DNA of 64,000 nt from positions 62,001-126,000 of the forward strand of contig ADNK01000697.1 of NCBI GenBank assembly GCA_000320545.1, in the 5' to 3' direction. This document shows, one piece after another, positions 49,896-60,409 of this stretch. Under the pieces are notes generated by a model, which saw only the letters and a program-made list of their open reading frames with translations, was not told where the DNA came from and did no database searches. Made by a program: the position numbers and the translations under genes. This stretch comes from Bigelowiella natans CCMP2755. Taxonomy: Eukaryota; Cercozoa; Chlorarachniophyceae. Position 1 is the stretch's first letter; each line of letters opens with the position of its first letter.

Positions 49896-51028
49896 GTGGC
49901 AGTACCATAGAGAATGATGCAATTCTCATTGCCATTTATAATGCATTACTATTACGAATCTTTTATGTAAAATGCGGCACTCTCCTGTCATAGCTTTTTA
50001 TATTTTTAAAAAGGTTTGCATAGGTGTCACATTTGTTCATGTTGTTTTATTGCGTTGCATCCATTCCACACTTCATCGAAATTACCACATGGAACTCAGG
50101 TTACCTAATCTAGTAATGTTTAAATTCGCTACGTGCATCTCGAGCATGGTATCTGGCCGTTCATTGCATTGGACGTGCTGCTTGCTGTAAGTGTGACACC
50201 AAGCAAATCCCCAGACGCACGCTATGCAAAGGAGCAGTGAATACGGTAGGCGAGCGCGCGGCAGACTGAATGCTGATAGTAGCAAGGTAGCATGTGAGAA
50301 AAAAACGCACTAGAACTTGTAAGCTAGCAAGAGAACATTGTCAGTCGTGTCGCATTTCTAGATTGAAAAATTTTCAGCATGCTAGAATGAAAGCTAGCAA
50401 GGAAAATTCTGCAATGCTAGAATGTTTTGTTTCCTATCTTTGGCAGCGCTAACTAGCTAGAGGTCTAGCTAACTAGGCTTTCATGCGAACTGTTCATGCT
50501 AGCTTCTAGGCATGCTAGCTGTCAAGCTGTGGTCTGGGTAGTCTAGTACTAGAGTAGTGTCATCTAGACAAAGATTTTGATTTACCAGGAGATGAATGAC
50601 TCACTCTAGCACGCTAGCTAGCTAGCACGCGAATGCAGCGTAGCGTCCTGCTTGCAAGATCGTACTGCACATCAAGCTAGCTAGCTAGCTAGACTCTTGG
50701 TATGCACGCTAGAACGTGCGATACTAGGACAGCCTAATGAGCATCGTGGTCTACGAGTCATGCTGCATGTCATGAGCTGGATACATGCATGGCTAGATGG
50801 GCTTAATCTAGTTAATGTCTAGTCGCAATTTCTTTTTACTGCTTTTAAATTTTGCTTTATTATTAAGCTAGTAAGTCACTCAAATTAACGAAGAAACATG
50901 TAAGATGTGATTTCTTAACCTTGTATGAGAAGACTCACAAATGCACCAGACAGTTTAATTTGCGTACAAAATAGATCTATAGTCTTTCTATTTTCTGAAG
51001 ACAGTGTAACAAGCTAGGTCTACTACAC
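49896..51028. other. Convergent intergenic spacer rich in CTAGCTAG
   Basis: No gene supported. It lies between the antiporter (+) and the gene ending at 51029 (-). The stretch 50270-50830 is unusually dense in CTAG, GCTAGC and CATGCTAG palindromes, with a perfect CTAGCTAGCTAGCTAG run near 50675-50692. Confidence 0.55.
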
Positions 51029-51673
51029 GTCAAACTCATAGCTTTCCCAGGTTGTGCTGTGGTATCTGCATGGGAATAAAATTAGAGATTGTTAATCCAA
51101 TATTTTAAGTTCAGAAATATTGCACAACCTAGGGTCGTCGCTGTCGAGGAGAGCAGAGTCGGTAAAGGAGTCGTTCATATACTACAAAACGGGGGATGGA
51201 TCGAGTAAGTACTGGCTAGATGTTATATTCTCTGCTCTTACATCAATTTGAGTTCCTAATGGCGTTATGAGCGAGATCATAACGTATGTAAACGTCTTCT
51301 CCATGATCACGGCAAAAATTAAACACATAAGTCACCTGATCAGCCCAATCAGGAAACACCGTAACCTCATTTGGAAGATCTCGCTTTCGCTCTTTGCACC
51401 ACCTTTTCCCATTCGAACAACAACAGCAACAACACCACAAAGGTATTTTTTTGATGATTGAATGAGTGCAGGAAAAGATACTGATCGGGTAGTTAGCATC
51501 ACATACCGTACTAAATCTCGCTTCCACTTGCGCTCCCAGGCTTTCGCAGCAGCCTCCTACATTTTAAACGGATGAGGAGACAACAAGAGGAAAACAATAG
51601 AGGTGGCACCAAGAAACTTGCTTCAAAATAAGGCATCCTTTGAGGAGCATTCAGTGCGTGTGGTGGTGGTGGT

Positions 51674-51719
<46 letters not shown>

Positions 51720-51798
51720 TGTGCGTTATGTAACTCAGATCAATACAACGCATCATCTGTGCTTGAATTAAAAGAGTTGTATGCAAATCTCATGTTAC

Positions 51799-51830
<32 letters not shown>

Positions 51831-54620
51831 ATATTGTTTAAATAAATAAGATTTACATTTTATATAATCTGTTTATTGTAACAACGATGCTTCGCACCTT
51901 CGACTTTTTGCCGCCAAATGATGGCTTTGAAGAGCTAGCTATGAGGTCATCCGAGTCAGGATCCTTTTGTGGTAATATTACCTTTGCCAGCAGCAGAAAC
52001 AACAAATGTGGAGAGAAATATTATAATACATCGTTCGCGTAAGGGGACTTGTTTCATATCAAGAGCATAGTGCTATATCTTCTTCTTATTATTATTATTA
52101 AGTGATATGGTGAAAAGGATGATGTCTTAGCTTAGTTGCAAACATTTTAGTGTATATTCGTTTAGTTTAATTATCTAAGCCCCTCCCCCCTACCTTTCTT
52201 TTATGTGCATCTTCCAAACTCACAAACGGCAGCATTCGTAGTATTTCGGTTTCGTTGGCTCCTGTCTCTGAGAACGGTATCGTTGCACAATCAAATCATG
52301 ATGATGATGATGATAATGATGATGATGCAGTGGGCAAGAACGCCCACATCTTATTCGTGGCTATTTTATATTGCTGATTAAGAGGCGCTTCACCGTTTTG
52401 GAGCTTTATTCGTGCCTGCTCAGTGATATTTACTTCAAGCGTGGTTGTGTTTGTTGGTATATTGGTAGCTTCCCTCATTGTGTTATTTGGCGTTGCGCCA
52501 TTCAGGATCTGCTGCTGCTGCTGCTGCTGCTGCTGTAATACTTGCCCCGCCCCGTGTGTCGTCTAATTTGAAAGAAAAGGAGAGTCAGCACAGGACACAA
52601 CCATCATCCCATTTAAGAATATTCAGGAATAGCGAATCACCTTATGCTCTAAAACAATGCGAAATTCAAAATCAATACATTCCTACTCAAACGAACGTAT
52701 TTATTGATACGGCTTCAATGAATTTTGATCCAATATCACCATCTCGCATTCACGACTCCCACGCAACGAATGTAGGCGCGCACACATCAATGTCTGATAC
52801 AGCACTTAGAGTGTGACCATGGCAAACCTGTGGTGGCCGTTTATGAGGTTGAGGCTGCTGTGCCTTTTTCTTCTGAGTCATCATCTTGATTTGGAGAATA
52901 TTAATATCAGATAAGACGCCATTGCGTGTTTGCAAAACGACAAAGCGAGGTTAATAAGCAAACAGGAACACATTAGGCAAAACCATTGGTCGCCATCATC
53001 ATCATCATCATCATCATCAACTAAAGTGCAGAAGTATCATCATGCTTGTTGCTGAACAGATAAAAGAAATACATAGTGCACACGTAAGTTATAGTGCACG
53101 CTACCGCTCTTCGTTGTCCTTCAGTCTTAAAAAAATTCCTGATTGCAATAACAATCGATATATGCTCGCAGACGAGAATGAAGCAGATGGAAAGAAAATG
53201 GAGAAAGAAGAAAAAGTGCGATAATTGTCATATATTTGCATGTGTCCGGTGCTACTTTAGCCTTTCCCTCAACGCGTCTTTATTCTTGCCACTTGCACTG
53301 AGCCCTCTATATTATTAGAAAAAGCGCAGATGTACAAGAGGAGGAGGCGGGGGAGGACGAGGAAAGGACACAGCAGGGTCTTATTATTCGATAATAAGGG
53401 TTTTTGTTCACAGATTCATCTAACGCTGGTAGTAGTTATTTTCGCTTAGCATCAACGTAGCTATCCAGTGATTCTGAGGCCGTCAATCGGTATCTCGCTA
53501 TATTTACCATTATGATATATCTAATATTGTGTCAAAGAGATTCGGCATCATCGTCACCTTTCGACGAGCTCCTCCTTCAGCTCGTCTACTTTCATGTCAT
53601 CAATCTGGTGGGGGCATGCATATAAGAATGGCATAGCTGGTAATAAGCTACGATTTTCGGTTTGATCTAGCTGTAAATTAAGTGTTCTTATCCTCTGACC
53701 ATATCTGATGACATAGAGGGTTCGTATTCTTCGTCCTCTTCTTCTCCAGACTGCTGCATCCGGCTCTCTGTTGTTGTTGTTGTTGTTGTTCTCATTGTTA
53801 TTGTGCGTTGCTTGGATGCTCTCATGCTCTCATCTCATGAAGAAAACAACAGAGTTGAGAAGTGGAGTGTCCTTTGTTGTCAGACATATGTTGTTCGCTG
53901 TTCTAGCAGCCCATCGTCATTGCTATCTTTGATTTCTACTGCTCTGAACCTACCGTGGAGGGTATTCCTAGAGTGTGGAGTGTTTCTCGGCCCAGCTTGC
54001 TCCCCTTCGTCGTCATCATCCACGATGAAGCTCCGCAAACTAAGTGATTAAGCCTGATTCTAAACTCATCGGTAGATGTTGTTCATGGGCGACAACCTTC
54101 CAGAAGATTCATTGTCTACGGATCTGGTGTCTTCATCTCTGAGGTCGAAGAGAAGCTATGAATCAATATTTTGCAAATTCACCAACATTTTGCTTTACGT
54201 AATACCCAAGAATGTCTTTAGGTCCATATCTAGCATCCGAGCCCCGACGACCAAACATATCATCGTCAACGAACAAATTTGAGGGTCTTTTGCGAGCGGA
54301 CCCCGAGCGCTGATTGAAATAGCGATGGAAAATCACACGGCGTAGTCTTTTGCTGCTCGTCAAACAAAGATTAACAATACATGTTTTGTCCGTTTGGATG
54401 TTAATTTTCACATACAGGTTTTCTGCCTCTCCCGACTCGAAGGAGGTTGAAATCTCTCTGGCCCGAGGTTGCGGTGCACGACAGGTAAACAAATAATGCA
54501 AACACTGTCGCCTTCAAAGCGCAGAAGCATTCATGTGGCGTTCTGCTGCCCTTCCTGAAACTTTTACTCATGTGAACGAAGAGGTCTCTTTACCACCAGG
54601 AGGTTTTCCTTGTGCGGACA
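51029..54620 (-). CDS. Unidentified multi-exon gene, possible SAP-like helix
   Basis: I start it at the ATG ending at 54620 (MSAQGKPPG then GTAA). Exons recognisable by splice sites: RKRPSNLFVDDDMFGRRGSD and YGPKDILG (about 54213-54310), FDLRDEDTRSVDNESSG (about 54094-54155), IDDMKVDELKEELVE (53558-53604), NGVLSDINILQIKMMTQKKK (about 52820-52925), a polyGln exon continuing GATPNNTMREATNIPTNTTT and WAFLPTASS (about 52300-52560), ETGANETEILRMLPFVSLED (about 52195-52270), DPDSDDLIASSSKPSFGGKK (about 51900-51970), EAAAKAWERKWKRDL (about 51508-51555), LPNEVTVFPDWADQ (about 51340-51390), YMNDSFTDSALLDSDD (about 51131-51182) and a last YHSTTWESYEFDV. The DDMKVDELKEELVE helix resembles the first helix of SAP DNA-binding motifs. 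The rest is charged and low in complexity, which suggests a nuclear protein. Function unknown. Confidence 0.45.
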
Positions 54621-54870
54621 TCTTGTTTGCTCGCTCGATGCATCGACTCCATTATGAGATTGCTTCCGAACCATCTTAATCTTCGGTCATTCATTTACTG
54701 ATAATCGCTTAAACGACCACGATTTCTTTGCTGCGACAATATGATTTACAAAGGTTTAGATGCAGATGAAAATGGATAAGATTTATGTTCTGCGAGGAGG
54801 TTCGTGAGATGTCGTAGAAGATTAATCGCCTATCTCTTCCCTTTCGTCTCGGAAGAGATAGATTCACACA
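54621..54870. promoter_or_regulatory. Divergent promoter region
   Basis: 250 bp between two divergent start codons (54620 on the - strand, 54871 on the + strand). It has no microsatellites and no TGCA/CTAG palindrome clusters, in contrast to the 3' spacers. A near-palindromic pair of AGAGATAG-type words lies at about 54830-54860. Confidence 0.4.
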
Positions 54871-55965
54871 ATGTCGTCCGGACCTGCGTCCAAGCCAACA
54901 GAGGCTACTCCCCTAATTAGTCCCGCTACTGAAGGTGTTGCAGAACCTTCGAAAGGTTGGTGAAAATCATGTAAGTCAAAAATTTGAATTGTACGGGGTA
55001 CGCTCATCATATTTGTCATTACGAACCATAGCAAATAGAAGACAGAATCACGTGCATAGATAGAGGATAACTAGTGCCAGCAACTGCTTCAAATAAATGT
55101 TTGCCACTTACATGTGTACAACAGTGAGTTCAGGAATCTCGTATGGAACATCATCTCTATACTTTCTCGGGATTGTGGTGAGTTGAACGTTGCCTTTGCG
55201 GCACTTTTCATGAACTGATAATTGCTTATTTCGGAGGTCGCTGGGGTGGCCATTGCGAAGCAAAACATGGTGGAGATTCACTCGATTACGGGGCCGGCTG
55301 CACTGACTAAGCCATACAACTCCTTCGAAGAATTCTATCCACATTACTTTAAAGAGCACCAGGTATGGGGTTGTTGAATGTCAGAGAAAAAGAGGATGCG
55401 AAACTTTCGTGAGGCCTGTCGTCTATTGACTGCTGACGTGCTATTATTATGTTCAGAACCCTACCTGCCGACTGCTTCATATTATAGGTATCACAATATC
55501 ACAAAGGGGGTAGTATAAGACGTCTCTAACACTCCATATATATGATGTTGAAGGAACAAGCTTTGTCACAGTACTTGCTCTGGCTTCCGAGCCAGCCTTC
55601 CTACCATCCCTTTCCTTCGCAATGTTGATTGGGTACGTCTTTCTCTTCATCCACAGTACTTTGGAATGGGAGAAAAGGGGGGATACATTTTATTCAAGTT
55701 GTTTGATAGATTCGTCCCTCCTAACTGTGACTATTATTGCTCGAAAAACTCAGATATATCATGTCCCAGCTTCTCATCGGAATAGAACACGGGTGGGTTT
55801 GCCGCTCGAAAGAGAATGTGAATCAATTGTCATCGATCTTTTCGAGATTTGTCTATACCTTAGATTCTTTGAGTTCGGGGTTCTTCAGGCAACACTGTTT
55901 TTCTCGAGTGGGGTAATCAAGTTTATAAATGGAGCGACTATCCTTGCTACGTTGTATGATAAATT

Positions 55966-56011
<46 letters not shown>

Positions 56012-56434
56012 TACAGGTATTAGGAGGAAAACTCTCAAGGGTCATTCGCATTGTCGTTCTTGGTACTTTTTAATCATGCACATACGTCTGCAAGGAAGGC
56101 ATAATAAACTTTGCATTGACATATCTGAAAGGGTACGCGTGTGCTTGGGTGGGGCACTTCTTCTTCGAGAAAAACAAACCAGTAAGTAATTGCTAGAGCG
56201 ATTAGTTTTCCGGTGAACTTATACGACATGTGTCAGGCAACATTTATCTATCCTACTTACTCACTTCTTGGGGACTTCACGATGTGCTTCCGAATCTTCA
56301 CGGTCGTTTCACTTCGATTCTCTTTTGCCGTGCATGTATTGGTGCGATACATTACTAATTCTAAACTATTGTAATCGATGTTCATCATACTCATCTTGAA
56401 GGGAATGGAACCATTGGATCCCAGTAGCAGCTAA
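54871..56434 (+). CDS. DUF962 / Mpo1-like ER membrane protein
   Basis: Multi-exon. The first exon is 54871-54950 (MSSGPASKPTEATPLISPAT). A second possible exon (about 55128-55182) joins in phase. The family core then appears: SFEEFYPHYFKEHQ (about 55240-55362), NPTCRLLHIIG (about 55457-55487), TSFVTVLALASEPAFLPSLS (about 55553-55633), GVLQATLFFSSGVIK (near 55890), GYACAWVGHFFFEKNKP (about 56129-56180) and ATFIYPTYSLLGDFTMCFRI (about 56237-56299), ending GMEPLDPSSS at 56434. The EH-NPxxRxxH and WxGHFxxExNxPATF motifs are the conserved His-containing motifs of DUF962 proteins. Yeast Mpo1 in this family is an Fe(II)-dependent dioxygenase of sphingoid-base alpha-oxidation at the ER. Several hydrophobic segments fit a polytopic membrane protein. 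The intron at about 55967-56010 contains a (TA)n tract. Confidence 0.82.
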
Positions 56435-57440
56435 TGAATACTTTCTTCTTCTCAATGGAGAGCATCTGGTATTGGAGTTGCGCGTCTTCTTTTTTTTGAG
56501 TGCGGCAAGTAAATGTACAAATTGCGTGATTCATAACGAGTCTAGACAAGCAAATTCATTTTATGGAAACTCATCATGGTTAGCACGATGTTCGAAGATT
56601 TATGCATCTCGCAATGAATCTACTAAATTATGCTTGTTTCACCTGAAACTATATTCGCGTAGCTTATGCTATCATTCATCACACAAGGGCGTGCTAAAAC
56701 GCATTGAAATGATATTCTAGTAGAGCAGCTGGCGATGTGCGCTACGATGTGCCACGTTAGCATCGCGTGCATGCCATGTATATACATGATAGGGACACTA
56801 TATGCACTGCTAGACGACTACATTTATCAACCACACTACGCAGTGTGAATGCACTTATTAATAAGACGACAGGCCATGGAGAGTAACACAATGGCCACAT
56901 TGCTATGTGTTTCATGCTAGCATGCTGCATGGCCCACGAGACAGATTTTGCACATCAATTGCAACATTTTCAATTGTCATCCTAATGCATGTAGTAGCTC
57001 TTGCAAGAGCTGTGCAAACTGTCTCTGCACCTATACACCTACATGTTTGTACCGCTACACTTGCACGAAGTACTGCACTTGTGGACGGCGGGTTCGATGC
57101 TCGATGCATGCATGCACGATCGATTAAAAGTACGCAGCAGCTGCTGCGCATTTACACATGCATCATGTGTGCGTTGAATACCTGGCAATGCAATTTTAGA
57201 TGTTTGTGCTAAGACGAGAGCTAGTGAGCTAGCTACGATGACACCATGCTACACAGTGTTCTCCGATTCTACACTATTATGTCTATTATTGCACACTGTT
57301 GGAGTGAATAAATGCAACGTAATGAAATTACTCCTGCTTGCTATCATTGAATCCGCGCTCTTTATGGCCCCGCATCTTGAGACAATAAGCCACCGCAGAT
57401 ACAGCAAACACAGCCCTACAAGAATTTAAAAAAAAAACAC
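56435..57440. other. Convergent intergenic spacer rich in TGCATG
   Basis: No gene supported. It lies between the DUF962 gene (+) and an unidentified gene (-) whose 3' end is near 57.44 kb. The stretch 56730-57230 is dense in GCATGC, TGCATG and GCTAGC words. Confidence 0.45.
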
Positions 57441-57441
57441 G

Positions 57442-58320
57442 TCAATAGCCCTTTCTTATATAAATAAAGCAACGCAATATTCCAGTTGATGTTAGCATAA
57501 TTCTTGAATATTTACCATGAGAAGCATAACAAATCTGCAAAGAAGTTAGTCCGATCGACAGACTGCAAGATTCTCTGGCATCATCATACAGAAGAGGAGA
57601 AGTATTAGTGAAAGAACAACCACCATGTGTTAGCAGTGAGGAGGAAATATACAATAGAGAGCGCTCTTGGTTTAGAGAAAGCCATTTGGCCGCATAATAA
57701 TACCTTGCATGATTTCTTAGCGAAAAGGTTTTTAATCTTTTCCTCCTAAGCATTTCATGATAGAATTGATTGTTATGAAATGCCGTTGCTTGTGTGATAA
57801 ACGCTAACAACCTGATCCATGCCTCGTTTGAAGTCAAATAAAGAGCTTAAGACACTCCTGCATGCAGCACATGGTGTACAATGCAACGAATTAGCTGGAG
57901 AGGTGGGGATAGTTTATACGTTCACCATTGTGAAAAGAAGTTTAATACCCGATTGGATATAAGTCTCGAATGTGGTTGAGCGCATGCTGTCTAGCTACAG
58001 AAGCTGAGAACACATCATCGCAAAACCTCGAGCAAAATGTACCCTTTTCCTGATCCTAATATGATAAGGAGGACAAGGGTGAACCTGGTGATGAAACATA
58101 GACAAATTGTACTACCCCTTTCTTGCTTGAGCATTCTCTGAGCATTCGATGCCGAATTCTCTGAGGATGCACTCTCTTTTCGAAGTCGTTTGCTGTCGAC
58201 TTTTAGAGAAAAAGAAGTGAAATCAATGTGGTTTTCACACTGCGACCTAATTTATTGCAGAATTGAGACTTTTAAACCCGCTCTTTTTGAACAGCATGTC
58301 GAAGAGAGAACATTCTTAAA
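57442..58320 (-). CDS. Unidentified multi-exon gene with a CxxC-type motif
   Basis: Exon-like stretches on the - strand: KGTFCSRFCDDVFSASVARQ continuing HALNHIRDLYPIG (about 57952-58053), NSLHCTPCAACRSVLSSLFD continuing FKRGMDQ (about 57810-57890) and EKIKNLFAKKSCK (about 57707-57745). Each is followed by a GT donor and preceded by an AG acceptor. An upstream stretch near 58110-58205 is open in more than one frame, and a possible start lies near 58300. The motif CTPCAAC and the Cys pair CSRFC could bind metal or be redox-active, but the family is not recognised. It is divergent to the ubiquitin-like gene. The exact ends are unresolved. Confidence 0.38.
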
Positions 58321-58564
58321 CTAAAAACTCCAAAGAATCTTCGGCCCTTGCTTGTGGGAGCTGTTAAGTCTGCCCACAAACCAAATGCATCCGTTTTAGA
58401 TCAGACGACAATATATTCTCCTCCGACTTCAAAAAAATTACATCTGAAATCCCGGATGAAGGTCTACCGATGCGGGAAAATGTCCTGTGATTTTACTACT
58501 GCGACAAAAGTGTAGTTGGAGAGATAAAAGATTCTTCACAGTTCGAAAGAAGAGGACCCCTAGC

Positions 58565-58864
58565 ATGAGCCGTGCATCTAGTCGAAGCACTAGTCGGAGT
58601 GGTAGCCGCACTCCTTCTGTGAGGCAATCGAGGCGTACTAGATACGCTGGTGAAACTACACAGGCCGATGATCTCAGAGACCTTCTCACCGCACGTGAGC
58701 CGGTTAAAATGCCACGTCTAGTCGCAGATGATGATGTTTCCTAAACCTGTCTTTCCCCCTTCTTTCTATAGGTTCCAAGTGGACATGAACGTGTATTTAT
58801 TATGCCTTCAAGAGCTGGTGAAAATGACGAGGTTAAAGACCAAGAGGTTACTTTACCATCTTTT

Positions 58865-58906
<42 letters not shown>

Positions 58907-60322
58907 TATACCACCGACTTTAACAATGAGTATGCTCGTACTGTAACTCCTTTCTGAACATATCAGCCTTTGAAGAAAGCAGATATCGTTGTTATCCATG
59001 GACTCAAAAAAGCAGTGGATTATAATGGGAAGAAAGCGGTAAGAGATGACAAAGAAAGAGTGCTATTTAGAACTCTAAAAAACGGCATGGCAATTGAATT
59101 ATACTATGACCACACCCCCCTCGTTCGTTAATTCGTTTCACAAATATTGAAATTTCGTGATGTCTTCATTAATGCTATCGCCCCCTTCGTCACGCCACAG
59201 ACAATCCAAGGCGAACTCAGCGAAGATGGACGCTATTCATGCAAATTAGAAGGAGTCGGAAGATTAGTAAAAATCAGGCCTGAAAACCTTCGCAAGTTTG
59301 ATGAGGCGGACGAGGAAACCGAGCTTGATAGGCTGCGACCAGCTAATCTTGTATGCCTAGATCGTAAGTTTGAAGCAGTTCAGGATGATGCAAAATTTGA
59401 GAACGGAATTAGATGCGCCTGTGGTGAAGCGTATGATACTAAGACAGGGAAACGCATTTTTGCGTATGGTTATGGCAAGAAGCTCAAGGAAGTTATTAAT
59501 AAAGTCCAAAGCAAGGTGAATAAGAATCGTAAGGATTACATCCTTCTAAGTAAACACTGGAATGGCACTTGCCGTATAATTGATGCGGAGCTTGAGATGA
59601 AATTCATAGATAAGGAGGAGGAGATTGTTTGGATCCCAAAAGACGAAAACATAACTGTTGTCGTCAACACACCGAAAAGGACACTGCCTCTTTTCCAGAT
59701 GGAGCCTGGATGGGCCCTCTCTGAGGTCGTCGAACGATTGGAACTTAAGTACAGGATACCAAAGGAATGCGTTGAGCTTAAGTCTGAAAAGGGGCAGGCA
59801 ATCAATTCCAATAGCCCCATATCTATGTATCTTCCAAGACTTCCAAGAATAGGGGCAAAAGTAGTGAAATTCAACGCGTTCTTCTCTGTTCCGTTTTTTT
59901 ACGTCTCTACCAGCTCGTGGAATTGCAGAGCCATTCGCCTAGAGAGATCTTCAAGAGTAAGAGAATTGCAATTTGAATGCAAAAGAGGATTTGAGGTAAG
60001 CAACACTACTACTGCTACCTCCCCTACTCGATGAAGATTAGACAGGATGAGAGATTGAAGGACATGTTGTAGCGAAGAAGAAGAAGAACAAGAATAAGAA
60101 CAAGACTGTCAGTTCAAAAAAAGTTTTAATGACTATGTTGCTTGGGATATTCCCAGTATCACGCATATAGATTTTATGATAAATATGCTGGCAATATCTA
60201 TCATCCATGACTGGATAGATATGTTACGTTATAGAGTCTGTCCGCCTTCGATGCGATGACGGGCTGAGTACTCTAATAATCATGCAACATATATTACAAA
60301 AAATATCGAGTTGAAGCTCACT

Positions 60323-60409
<87 letters not shown>

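Noticed and set aside
50640-50700. CTAGCTAG runs as a possible mobile-element end or integration site
   Set aside because: No inverted repeats, target duplication or transposase-like frame is nearby; the words are typical of the 3' spacers.
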